From assembly GCF_019320115.1 (NCBI RefSeq), contig NC_089584.1:59454852-59518851 (forward strand): a stretch of DNA of 64,000 nt, read 5' to 3'. This document shows, in pieces, positions 9,920 through 21,337 of this stretch. This DNA is from Miscanthus floridulus (taxonomy: Eukaryota; Streptophyta; Magnoliopsida; Poales; Poaceae). Under the pieces are notes generated by a model that worked only from the letters and a program-made list of their open reading frames with translations, had not been told where the DNA came from and did no database searches. How positions within the stretch are numbered: the first letter of the stretch is position 1; every line of letters begins with the position of its first letter. The position numbers and the translations under genes were made by a program.

Positions 9920-12900
9920 CTTACCCTTTGCTAGTCCCTGAGCAAAGCTAAACTCGGCAATGGATCAGTAGTTGCTACAATGCTTTCACTCCACTAAAGT
10001 ACACAGACGTTCAATCAAAAATTCTCCTCTGGATTAAAATAAACTGACTTAACTTTCAAACTTACCCATATTAACTTCAACCATGGGGCTTCTTAGCCTT
10101 CACCTGGGTCTTGGGTAGTTGAAAGATAGAACGATCAAGTCAAGCACTATGTCTCATGTTCTTTTGTTCCACCTTATTTTGGAGGTTTTATAAGTTTTCA
10201 AATAAAACTCAAAGATTACTTTGTATGACACTCTCAGATCCCTCTATATGTGGTATTTTTGGATCCCTACTCTCTAAACTCTCTTTAGATGTGGTATTTG
10301 TGGATTCTCTCCAAGGCGTAACTTATTATTGCATTTTCTTCCTAGAGCCTTTGTGGAGTTGATAGGTAGGGATAAAACTAGAGAGCATACTTGCAATGCA
10401 TATATTGTAAAGTCAAGCAACAGATCCAAAGAGAGATGAGTCATACAATCAAATCAAGATATGCATGTGTGTGGATATATGTATGGTGGCTAACCTAATT
10501 CTACTATGCTCCTTGAAAACATATCTCTCTCTTGAAACTTAAGAAATATTTTTGCTAGAAAACATGGGGTATCTTATTCATCTCTTCTTTTTTTCAGGCG
10601 GGCATCTGAGTACCCATTGTTTTCAATATCTTGGACACTTGTCCATTTTTTCTCAACTCTCTTTTGTTCTCTTTTTTTATGAATAACTTTTGCACAACCC
10701 ATTCCTCTTTTCTACAATAAAACTTTTGAGAGATAGCAACAAAAACTTTGGAGCATTTATTTGGTGGATGAAAAACCTATCAATCATGTTTTTGTGTTTA
10801 CCCCCAGTGTAGGAGTAGAACATTTTTGGTGGATCTAAATGGAAGGCATGTTTTTGTGCCTACCCCCAGTTAGTATTGCATATTTGGGTGGAGTGTATGT
10901 GATCTTGATTTTAAAAGCATGACAAATCTCTCATAAGGGTCAACAAAGTTTGACAAAACTCAACACATATACAAGCAGCATAAGGGTGTATGGTTTTCCT
11001 AAGCCAAATATATATGGTATTGGTAGGAATTTTAGTTTTTTCATACAGGAACTCATCATGATTGCTTTTTTTCATTTTTCAAAAGAAAATACTCCGAAAC
11101 TTAGTTTCACTTTGGAATTAGATAAATAGCAGCTCAGATCATCTCATATCATATCCATCAACCACCTAGACTTAGGTCAAGCATACGCTACCCACGAGTA
11201 TCAAGTTCAAAGTAAGTTCTTATATCAAATCAAGTCTATCCAATACTCAGGAAAATTTCGGACTAAAGACTAGGTACTTGAAAGGAATTACAACAGAGCA
11301 ACTATTCATCATGTCCATCAAAAGTTTATTGAGGAGAAAGTCTTAAACTCCCAACTATGTTTCTTTTATTCTATTGGAACTAAAGACATTAAAGAAAACT
11401 ATCACACAAATTTTTTTATTTTATCTTATTGCCATAAATGCTTAAAAGTAAGATGAAGCGAAAAGATACTTACCTGGATAATTGGAGATACGTCTCCCCC
11501 AAGCTAGCTCATTCATGAGGATGTATCTCCCCTAGCTGGCTGATTTATTTTGTTTTATAAGTTTTATGATTTTTTATTATTCTTATTGCCACTACAATGA
11601 ACATTCATATGGGTTGTTACATGCCACAAGATTGCTCATATGGGGCTTAAATATTTTCTTGATGCAAAACTTAGAATGAAACTAAACTAAGTCTATTATG
11701 TAGAGTTATAACTTTTTATTTTCTTTTTATATATGTCATGCATACAAGTTTTCTAAATGCAACGCATAAATTAAACATGCTAAAGTTTAAAAGATATGTA
11801 TGTAATTTATATGATTATGATATTATTATTTTTATCATTTTTAGATGCAAGACATGAATGAAAAATGCTAAATGCAACAAATAAACGTGGATAACTACCG
11901 AGTTACCTTTCGGCGAGGGTTTGATATTTTAAGTTCTTTGAACGGGACTACTCCTTGCATAGTTTCATTGATCGAGTACCTCGGTTCACTCTTGAGGATG
12001 AGGATTCTTGGTTTTGAATTTGATTTTGGTTTGACAGGTTCATCTTTCTTGACTTGTTCTTCCTCCTTGTTCAACATTTTAGTAGTAGAAGATGACGACA
12101 TCTTGAGTGCATCATTATTGTTGGTTCATACCTTGCACTTGTAGAACTTGAGGGATCTATTCCCCAACACTTTACACAAAGTGTGTTCTGCTCATGAAGA
12201 GAAGGTAGAGATCAAGTGCATGGGCTCTGTTGGTGGAAAAAGATCAACATAACCAAAACTTTATTTATTATTTTCTAACCTTAGGCACATTGGATCATGA
12301 TAAGTGTTGATGTTATGTGCATTGTTCATTCTTATAACATGGGTGACAAAATGAGGATGATTGTGACATTTGAATACATTTGTCAAATAGAGCGGAGTTG
12401 CTTAACCTATGGAAGGATTGTCTATCTTTACAAAATATATCAAACTTTACATGCTTATGACTATTATCTTCCAAAGATAAGATATGCAAAATTGTAGCTT
12501 ATTTGGTTAAGACTATGAGATCAAGAGAGTGGTGCTATAAACAAGCTTAAGGAACAAGACTTGTTGAGTTAATCAGGTTGAATCAAGCAAAGTTGTAACT
12601 CAAACATGTTTGTTTGTTCATTTGTGTAAATAGCAAGATCAAAGGGAAGCTTTTTAAATAATGACCACTTACCTTAACATGTTACCTTCTTCATTGGAGT
12701 GTGATGACACCCTATGATGAAGGGTAGATGACTTGTGTGGTGATCTTTTCTTCCTGCTTGAAGCTTTCTTTGCTTGAGCTGTTCATGAGCACCTTGTATC
12801 CTATGTCGCACTCCTTCTTTCTCATCCTTTTATCATGCCAACCTTTTGTCTTTTCTTTTGACACTTTATTTGGACCTTTTACTCCTCTCATTCCTATCAG

Positions 12901-13596
12901 TGAGGGCTTCATGGCTTTGGGTCCATTGAGCAATATCTCTTCTTGCATTTAGCTTTTCTTTGCACCATCCGATCCTGTAGATGAGGATACAGACAATTGC
13001 ATGCTCTTCTTTCATCAACTTTTCTTGATTTCTGTTGATTCTTGGTTGACGAGTTGGGGTTTATTAGAGATGCAAACTCAAGTTCCTCCTTGATTGTCTA
13101 ACGGCGTGGCGGAGAGTTGTTCTTCTTTGTTGGTTAGCGATACGCCAGGCGTCTTGATGGTCAAAGAAGAAACCTCATAAGTACTTGCATGAAAGCTTCA
13201 TCTCCAATGGCTTAGGGATAACTTCTTGTGCCCATGATTTCATGAGACACTATCGGTAGACCACCATGGATTGATAATATCTATTGATACGAGGATACAT
13301 GCCATGATGTAGTGGCATTTGTCATCCTAGTCCTTGCTGTCGATGTGCAAGATGGTCTTTTCAAAAATGATGAAAGCAGGCATATTCTGGTTAAAACAAG
13401 GTGGTTGCATCCTGCTTCTCATCAGCATCCTAGCTTGAGTCATGGGAAGGCTCAAAGCTAGGTTGTCTTTGATGTTACTCAGCCCATCGATTTGTTCATC
13501 CATTTCCTACGAGTGAGTGCTTTTATTACAGATCTATTTTATGGTACTTGCCTTCTTCCACAGCTATAGTGATGGTTTGGATTGGGTTTGCAGGTT
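9920..13596 (-). mobile_element. Internal 3' region of the minus-strand Athila-like element
   Basis: About 3.7 kb, mainly AT-rich non-coding sequence, typical of the long spacer between pol and the 3' LTR in Athila and Tat elements. Short motifs recur: GGTGGA with a TTTTTGTG(T/C)TTACCCCCAGT phrase at 10785-10810 and 10848-10870, and CTCCCCCAAGCTAGCT near 11494. A short minus-strand frame at 11895-12101 is Lys/Ser-rich and unrecognised. The one recognisable remnant is the possible integrase end at 12712-12948. The region stops at 13596, where element O is inserted, and resumes at 36476. Confidence 0.55.
12712..12948 (-). pseudogene. Possible integrase C-terminal remnant
   Basis: A 78-residue minus-strand frame contains KTKGWHDKRMRKKECDIGYKVLM. 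This resembles the lysine-rich helix and GDxVLL strand that precede the GPF end of Ty3/gypsy integrases. The following residues (NSSSKESFKQEEK) no longer match, so only a short, decayed piece remains. Its strand agrees with the orientation of the surrounding element and its position before a long 3' spacer fits. The match is short; it could be coincidence. Confidence 0.4.
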
Positions 13597-13731
13597 CATA
13601 CTGTCGATGCCATACACCCGGCCGGGTATCCTGACCAAAGGATTTGCTGAACACTGACCCCAGATCAGAAGAGACTCGACCAGGAGCGACAACCCTATTT
13701 GAGGAAGGATATCTTCGGATTACGTCAAGAC

Positions 13732-14757
13732 TGTTAGATAATTAGGCATTTTCATTGTCAATTTAATCCAGAAATATAACATCAGCAGGTTCATGACGGC
13801 ATATATGTGCATGTGTACATCTCTAACGAATGCTACAACATATAGAGATGACATACAGATGAATACAGTAAAAGTGCAAAGTACAATAATCATAGGGATT
13901 AGATTGTACCTAGCGGAGGGTCCCATGCCGAGGGCATCGAAGGCTCCATTTGCACTAGTCGACATAGTGCGTTGTTCAAAGTCATGGACCATAGTTGATG
14001 CAGGACGATGTTCACAGTGCAGTTCCACGAATGGATCACCAGGAAGAAGACGCCTTGCTGTTCCGCAGGCAATCACCAGGAAGAAGATGGGTTCTGAGAG
14101 CGATCGCCACTAGGAAGAAGACGTACGTGAATGAGCAGTCGTGGATCGCTCCCCAAAAACCTAATCGCCGCACACCCCGTGCAAGGTTCTCAGGCGGACA
14201 AGGGTTCTGGAGGCACTTGCTCTCCCACTACTCCGTGTGCATAGAGGTACGAGACGGGGAAGCCAGAGGGCTGTTGAGATGTGGTTTCTCTCGGGAGTGA
14301 TTGCGGAAGACTGAGATCTGGACTGACGGAGGACTATGGATATAAGGCTGCGACGGGAAGGGAGAAAGGCAACGGAGAATCCTAGGAGAAGGAGAAGAGG
14401 AAGGGACGGTAACTGACGCAATCAGTTCTCCTCCACCATCAAAGGGAGAAACTCCCATGATTATATGGATTAAGTGGCAAAAGACTGGCCACGCCCGCCC
14501 GCTTGCTTGCCACCCGCCTGCCTACCACGGCCACGCCCGAGCCCATAGCCTGGCCCGCCCGGCGGCGGCGACAGCGCGCTCGTGCGTGTGGCACACCTAT
14601 GTCCTTTTCTCAGCTTCTCAATTAAGATGAATAATTTCCAACCATATAAGCTGAGTCAATGTTCAGTCAAAATTTCGTATGGTATTAAACCATACAACAC
14701 TTAATGTTACATACCATAGAGTTTTATTTGATTTATTAAATATTAGGGTTTATAACA
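13732..14757 (-). repeat. 3' LTR of Copia-1
   Basis: Left end TGTTAGATAATTAGG (minus strand ends TATCTAACA). It aligns with 19213-20223. Its inner end differs: the terminal 30 bp of the other LTR (TACGGGCTAAGCCC onwards) are replaced by GGGTTTATAACA, so either the start of this LTR has a deletion or the boundary is blurred. No clear polypurine tract lies to its right. 14758-15267 is non-coding 3' UTR. Confidence 0.8.
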
Positions 14758-15267
14758 AAGTAGTCTCAGAACCACATTTCTTTTATATACCAGTGTTTCG
14801 ATGGAGACTGTTAAGTTGAACATCCATCTAGAGCAATAGTTTCACTTAGTCACAACTGAATACTGGACTAAGCCTTGAATTGCCAGTTTTGTGTGAGGTG
14901 AATGTCACTAAAGTCCTTAGCTGATACTTGGCTGCAAAAGGCATCCCCTCTATTTGAAGCATATAAGTCATACTCCAGTGCCTTTCATGAGTATTTAGAG
15001 ATCACCCAAATCTCATAGACTGTGACCAGCAGTCTGACACATATAGGTGTGCTCCTCAAAAGATCTTCTGTAGGACAACATCTTTGCTTTAGCAAGCCAC
15101 TTGGAACACACTAAGGTAAAAACCAACCAGCCTTACAGAAAGGAAAGATATGCATCAGAAATGAGTCTTACTAAGTATCTTTCCTCACAATTTACTACTA
15201 GCTTGTTTCACCATTTTACTTCACGGGATCTCCGATCACATAGAACAGGTTACCACTATAGTAAATT

Positions 15268-17009
15268 TCAAGTGGGTCTCAAACCCATCTCTCTCGATGC
15301 ACTTTCTATCACATTGCGTGATAGACCCTTAGTGAATTGATCTGCCAGATTGTTAGATGTGTGAACATAGTCCAATGCTATTACTTCGGAGTTTCTCAAT
15401 TTTCTGATAGATTTTAGTCGTCTCTTAACATGCTTTGTAGACTTCATGTTATCCTTAGAACCGTTAACCTTCGTTATCACAGCCTGGTTATCGCAGTTCA
15501 TAGAAATAGCCGGTATGGGTTTGTCAACAACTAGTAACTCCATAAGGAGATCACGAAGCCACTCGGCCTCAGAGCCAGCGGTGTCTAATACTATGAGTTC
15601 TGCTTCCATTGTAGACTTCGTTAAGATAGTCTGCTTGCAAGACTTCCAGGAAACAGCGCCACCTCCAAGTGAAAACACATATCCACTTGTGGCATAAAGC
15701 TCATCAGCATCAAAGATCCAGTTGGCATCACAATAGCCTTTCAACACCTTTGGGTGTCCGGTACAACGAATACCATAGCTCATAGTGCCCTTTAGATAGT
15801 GCATCACTCTCTCAAGAGCACGCCAGTGATCATCTCCCGAGTTTGACACAAACTAGCTCAGCTTGCACACAGTAAATGAGATGTCAGGCCTTGTTGCACT
15901 ACCAAGATACATGAGCGAACCAATAATCTAGGAATATCTCAACTGATCCCTTGCTATTCTCTGAATTCTCCTCAATAGCACACTAGGGTCATAAGGTGTA
16001 GGAGCAGGTGCACAGTCACTAAACCCAAAGCGACTCAGCACCTTTTCCACATAGTGGGATTGTAACAGAGTGACCCCACCATCACCTTCTCTCAGAAGCT
16101 TGATATTAAGAATAACATCAGCCTCTCCTAAATCTTTCATCTCAAAATTATTAGTTAAAAATTCCTTCACCTCCGCGATCACTTTGAGGCTGGATCCAAA
16201 GATCAGTATGTCATCAACATATAAGCACAAAATAACTCCTTCACCCCCACCATACCGATAGTATACACATTTGTCAGCTTCATTCACAACAAAGCCAGCA
16301 GATATTAAAGTTATGTCGAACTTCTCATGCCACTGCTTAGGAGCTTGTTTTAGGCCATATAATGACTTTAATAATTTACACACCTTGCCTTCTTGACCAT
16401 TTGCTACAAACCCTTCTGGCTGATCCATATAGATCTCCTCCTCCAACTCTCCATTTAGGAAAGCTGTCTTAACGTCCATTTGGTGAACGATGAGACCATA
16501 AGAGGCTACCAAGGAAAGCAAAACTCGAATTGTGGTCAATCGAGCAACCGGTGAATAAGTATCAAAGAAATCCTCACCTTCCTTTTGAGTATAACCCTTG
16601 GCCACAACCTTGCCTTGTACCTCTCGATAGTACCATCAGGCCTAAGCTTTTTCTTGAACACCCATTTGCACCCTATAGGCTTGCACCCATAGGGACGATC
16701 AACTATTTCCCAAGTTCCATTAGACATAATAGAATCAATCTCACTCCATACTACTTCCTTCCATAAGTCAGCATCATGAGAGGAATATGCCTCTTCAATA
16801 GTCGTTAGTGTATCATCCATAAGGTACACAATATAGTCATCACCAAAAGACTTTACAGTCCTCTGTCTCTTACTTTTTCTAGTGACTATAGTGTCATCCT
16901 CCTCAGGATTTTGCATATAGGGTTCCTCAGTTTGTTCTATTAGAGTAAAATTTTCATACTCATGGGGAATTATAAATTCATAATCAGTCGTGCTTGGTGC
17001 ATTTTTCAT
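15268..17009 (-). pseudogene. Copia-1 reverse transcriptase - RNase H
   Basis: 17009-16536 begins the RT (DLWKEVVWSEIDSIMSNGTWE, GCKPIGCKWVFKKKL). A one-base deletion near 16590 shifts the frame. 16605-15928 continues with FDTYSPVARLTTIRVLL, QMDVKTAFLNGELEEEIYM, SLYGLKQAPKQWHEKFD and an intact catalytic loop LCLYVDDILIFG. A CAG-to-TAG stop (15928) and a second stop near 15853 interrupt the RT end. 15849-15268 holds RNase H (GYCDANW, STMEAELIVLD, NCDNQAV) with its acidic residues present. The active-site residues survive but the frame does not. Confidence 0.9.
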
Positions 17010-18102
17010 GGGAAACTCATTCTAAAAAAATATAGCATCTCTAGATTCTATGATTGTATCAACAGCCATCTCAGGAACACTAAAATTTATAATTAAAAAT
17101 CTATAACCCATGCTATGAATAGCATAACAAAAAAAAACACAATCAACAGTCTTTGGTCCAAACTTTCGCTTTTTGTTTATTGACACATTCACCTTTGCCA
17201 AACAACCCCAAGTTCGCAGGTAAGAGAGATTTAATCTTTTCTTCTCCTATTCCTCAAATGGTGTAATTTCTTTGTTCTTTGTGGGCGCTCTATTCAGGAT
17301 ATGACATGCTGTCAATATAGCATCACACCACCATTCTTTAGATAGTCCCGTAGTCTTTAACATGGCATTAACCAAATCAGTTAGAGTGTGGTTCTTTCTC
17401 TCTACAATCCCATTAGACTGTGGTGAGTATGGTGACGTCCTCTCATGAATAATTCCATGCACCGTGCAAAACTCAGAAAATTCATTTGAGAAATATTCTC
17501 CCCCGCGATCGAACCATAAATGCTTGATTTTCTTCTCAAGTTGATTTTCTACCTCAGCTTTATAGACTTTAAAATAATGCAACGCTTCATCTTTAGTTTT
17601 CAATAAATACACGTAGCAAAATCTAGTACAATCATCTATAAATGTCATGAAGTATAGTCTACCGTCTTTAGTCAATTCGCCATTCATTTCGCATAAATCA
17701 GAATGAACGAGTTCTAATGGTGCCAAGTTCCTCGCCTCAGCAACCTTGTGAGGCTTGCGCGGTTGCTTCGATTGCACACATACCTGGCACTTAGAATCTT
17801 TGACTAAGTTAAATTTCGGGATTGAATTCAGATTTGCAAGCCGCGTGAGATAGCCAAAATTAATGTGACAAAAGTCGTGAATGCCATATATTCGACTCAT
17901 CTGAAACATTAACATTGTTCACCACTTTATTACACACATCATCAAGCAAAGATAAGCGGAACAAGCCTCCACAATCATAACCTTTTGCAACAAATGTTCC
18001 ATGTCTCGATACAACATACTTATTGGACTCAAGCATAATTTTAAAGCCATCGCGACACATCTGAGAACCGCTAACAAGATTCTTCTTGATGGAGAGGACA
18101 TG
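17010..18102 (-). pseudogene. Copia-1 integrase
   Basis: 18060-17860 gives the region before the zinc finger (FVAKGYDCGGLFRLSLLD, IWHSRL). 17915-17247 gives the rest of the zinc-binding domain (CQVCVQSKQ) and the core: HSDLCE, then WFDRGGEYFSNEF, then NGIVERKNHTL, so D, D and E are in place. The residue before the second aspartate is F where most copia integrases have S. A TGG-to-TAG stop ends the frame at 17247; the C-terminal part (17030-17246) continues in frame beyond it to another stop near 17023. Confidence 0.88.
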
Positions 18103-19200
18103 CTACACGTTCTTTAATAGCACCGTCTTTCCCGAAGTAAACTTCAGAACGACCGTACCAGCACCAAGAACACGCGCATGCGAACCATTTCCCATCAGCA
18201 AGGCTCCAGTCCTGCTGGCTTGATAGGAAGTAAACAAAGAAACATCAGCACACACATAAATATTAGCATCGTTGTCCATCCACCACTCAGGTGAAAGACA
18301 AACTGAAAGAACAAAAGGTAAAGAATTACCATACCTAGATGTTCCTCCTCCAGTCTCGCTAATCACCACGTTTGCTGATTTCTTTTCTTGCTTATATTTG
18401 CAGTCTGGGCACGCACTTGCCCAATGCTCATCACTCCCGCAAACAAAGCAACCTCCACCTTTCTTGTTGTTTTTCTTCTTAAACTGTGCAGTTTGCTTAG
18501 GCTTTGCATTGTTGTTCTCTTGTATGTTCTTCTTCTTTTTATTACGGGATGCAAATGGGTTTTTCTTCTGCACCATATTGGTAGCGGAAGACTCAACCCC
18601 TTTTCCACGGTTGTCTTTTGCTCTCACCCTCTCCTCAACATCAAGAGATCCGATAAGTTCAGCCACGCTAAACTCCTGTCTCTTGTGTTTTAGAGAAATA
18701 GCAAAGTCCCTCCAAGAAGGTGGCAGCTTAGCGATTATACCGTCAGCCACAAACTTGTCAGGCAACAGGCATAGAAAATGTTCTAGTTTCTTTGCTAGCG
18801 CATGTATCTCATGAGCCTGTTTGACCACAGAACGGTTTTCAACTATTTTGTAGTCATACAGCTGCTCAATAAGGTATAGCTCACTATCAGCATCAGAAAC
18901 TCCAAATTTTGCCTCAAGAGCATCCCATAACTCTTTGCCTGATATGCAAGATATGTAGTTTTTCTTATACTTATGATGAAGTGCACTAATCATGGCGCCT
19001 CGAAACAGGTTATCGGTAGCCAAGAACTTTTGCTCCTCCTCAGAAGTAAACTGTTTAGGTTTCCCCTATGCGGCGTGATAGCAGTTCATTGCAGGCAACC
19101 ACAATACCATCTTGGCATGCCATATCATGAAATTCTTGCCATCAAAATTATTTGGCTTCAAAGCAGCAGCAAAACCACTGATAGGAAATTGTCTAAGATT
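18103..19200 (-). pseudogene. Copia-1 gag - protease
   Basis: 19200-19066 encodes the gag start (FPISGFAAALKPNNFDGKNF, IWHAKMVLWLPAMNC); it is open back into the LTR, so the native start is unclear. A CAG-to-TAG stop near 19068 is followed by 19023-18103 with capsid (LFRGAMISALHHKY, LWDALEAKFG, LPPSWRDFAISLKHKR). A Lys/Asn-rich linker and a CCHC zinc knuckle (CFVCGSDEHWASAC) follow, then protease. The protease active site, normally D-T/S-G-A, reads DNDA, so it is dead even without stops. A final CAG-to-TAG stop ends the frame at 18103. Confidence 0.9.
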
Positions 19201-19212
19201 AGGTTTTTGGAT

Positions 19213-20223
19213 TGTTAGATAATTAGGCATTTTCATAGTCAATTTAATCCAGAAATATAACATCAGCAGATTCATGACGGCATATATGTGCATGTGTACA
19301 TCTCTAACGAACGCTACAGCATGTAGAGATGACATACAGTAAAAGCGCAAAGTACAGTAATCACAGAGATTAGATTGTACCTAGCGGAGGGTCCCATGCC
19401 GAGGGCATCGGAGGCTCCATTCGCACTAGTCGACATAGTGCGTTGCTCGAAGTCGTGGACCACAATCGATGCAGGACGATGTTCGCAGTGCAGTCCCACG
19501 AATGGATCACCAGGAAGAAGATGCCTTGCTGTTCCGTAGGCAATCACTAGGAAGAAGACGGGTTCTGAGAGCGATCACCACTAGGAAGAAGACGTACGTG
19601 AACGAGCAGCCACGGATCGGTCCCCAAAAACCTAATCGTCGCACATCCCGTGCAAGGTTCTCAGGCGGATGAGGGTTCCGGAGGCACCTGCTCTCCCGCT
19701 ACTCCGTGCGCGCAGAGGTACAGGACGGGGAATCCAGAGGGCTGCTGAGATGTGGTTTCTGTCGGCAGCGGTTGTGGAAGACTAAGATCTAGACTGACGG
19801 AGGACTACGGATATAAGGCTGCGACAGGAAGGGAGAAATGCAGCGGAGAATCCCAGGAGACGGAGAAGCGAAAGGGACGGTAACTGACACAATCAGTTTG
19901 CGTCCACCATCAAAAGGAGAAACTCTCGTGATTATATGGATTAAGTGGCAAAAGACTGGCCACGCTCGCTCGCCGCCTGCCACGCCCGGCCCGTGCCCGC
20001 GGCCCGGCCCGGCCGGCGGCGGCGCGCGCGCCCCGTGTGGCACGCCTATGTCATTTTCTCAGCTTCTCAATTAAGATGAATAATTTCCAACCATATAAGC
20101 TGAGTCAACGTTCAGTCAAAATCCCGTATGGTATTAAATCATACAATGCTTAATGTTACGTACCATAGAGTTTTATTTGATTTATTAAATATTATACGGG
20201 CTAAGCCCATAATATATTCAACA
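19213..20223 (-). repeat. 5' LTR of Copia-1
   Basis: 1,011 bp. Minus strand starts TGTTGAATATATTATGGGC at 20223 and ends TATCTAACA at 19213. The next bases on the minus strand (ATCCAAAAACCTAATC) do not match the TGGTATCAGAGC primer site that most Copia elements use. Confidence 0.88.
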
Positions 20224-20510
20224 AATACTTCGACTAGGGCACGACTACTTAGCTTGAGGGGCAAATTGAATCCGGATAAAAATAGCTAGCAATACCCTTT
20301 GTTGTAAACATTTAATCTCTCAATTGCATAGCCATATTGTACTTGCAATCTCGTCGAATACATAACACACGAAGTAGCAACTGGACGTAAGGCTTTTATT
20401 CGCTTTCCGGAGGTCCAAACCAGTATAAATCCCATGTCTCTACTGTGATTGATCTTTGCATCGAGGGGGTTCCCCAAGAACCAAATATCTGGTGGTCAAA
20501 AACACCGACA

Positions 20511-20545
20511 GAGACGCGCTAGGTAGGAGAATTCTACGCGAAGAT
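20511..20545 (+). other. Primer-binding-site region of element O
   Basis: Right after the LTR end (CACCGACA) comes GAGACGCGCTAGGTAGGAG. It resembles a decayed form of the TGGCGCxCCAGGTAGGGG site that follows T's LTR at 41882. This supports plus orientation and a gypsy (Tat-like) affinity. Confidence 0.5.
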
Positions 20546-21009
20546 CGATCGTACCGATCGTCGAAGGAGTTTTATTCTCAAGACCGGGATCTCCTTCACA
20601 AACGATATGGACGTCAACGGGAGATTTGACGGCGGCGCCCCCAAGCAACTACGACTCGGCATCGTTCGACCCAATGGTGCCCATAGTCAAAGCGGCAGTC
20701 CAACCGACGGCAAGATGCAACACGACGATACTACGTGCTGGTGTGTGACGGAGTCGTGCGACAGTTGAGCTTCGTGGCTTTGCGTCTTGTAGTAATCTGA
20801 TTAATCGGGCTCGGCGTCATCGGCAAGGTATGGCGCTCCTATTTTTTCTTCTCGATCTACGTGTACCCTCGAGTAGTAGGCTCTCGCGTCAACGACCTCG
20901 GCTGAGTACCGCCCCCGGGCTGTGGCGGCGGCACCACGCATCCACCCGAGCGACGACTCGCGAAGCATGCAAGGCCGAGCGAAGAACCAATCAATCAATG
21001 ACTGCAATA

Positions 21010-21337
21010 CGGGGGTGTTTGGTTTCACCCCTAAAAATTTAGTTCCTGTCCCATATTTGGACGTATTAAATATAAACTAATTATGAAACTAGATACACAT
21101 GTTGAGATTAGTTTGTGATGAATTTTTAAGCCTAATTAGTCTATGATTTGATAATGTGGTGCTACAATAAACACGTGCTAATAACGGATTAAATAGGTTT
21201 AATAAATTCATCTCGCAGATTACTGATATATTCTATAATTTATTTTTTTATTAGTATCTAAACACCACATACGACACGTCATGTAATATCCGATGAGACA
21301 CCTCTTAAACTTTAGTGCCGGTATCTAAACACCCCCG
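21010..21337. mobile_element. MITE-like element with CGGGGGTGTTT terminal inverted repeats
   Basis: 328 bp, AT-rich, bounded by CGGGGGTGTTTGG on the left and by TCTAAACACCCCCG on the right (its reverse complement is CGGGGGTGTTTAGA). The interior matches the general look of a very common grass MITE family with CCTAATTAGTCTATGATTTG and GTGCTACAATAAACA phrases. No clear target duplication could be read, so the superfamily is left open. Confidence 0.65.

Larger units (their letters stand above)
13732..20223 (-). mobile_element. Copia-1: decayed minus-strand Ty1/copia element inserted in O's 5' LTR
   Basis: 6,492 bp with LTRs at 13732-14757 and 19213-20223 and a 5-bp target duplication AAGAC/AATAC. 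Internal order read leftwards is gag, protease, integrase, RT, RNase H, as in Ty1/copia. The two LTRs differ at roughly 5-6% of sites over the first 350 bp, counted by eye, so it is an older insertion. At least six premature stops and one frameshift mean it is dead. No tRNA-Met type primer site can be seen next to the 5' LTR. Lineage within Copia is not certain. Confidence 0.9.
13602..20510 (+). repeat. 5' LTR of element O, split by Copia-1
   Basis: The LTR is 13602-13731 plus 20224-20510. The two halves join at AAGAC (13727-13731), repeated as AATAC (20224-20228) by the Copia insertion. The same uninterrupted stretch in the other LTR (GATTACGCCAAGACTTC, near 36171) confirms the join. A weak TATA-like run (GGATAAAAATAG) lies near 20275. 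Confidence 0.85.

Noticed and set aside
18272..18814. 180-residue plus-strand frame
   Set aside because: Antisense shadow of Copia-1 gag and zinc knuckle.
21010..21337. Host regulatory sequence or gene fragment
   Set aside because: Terminal inverted repeats and AT-rich interior fit a MITE better.
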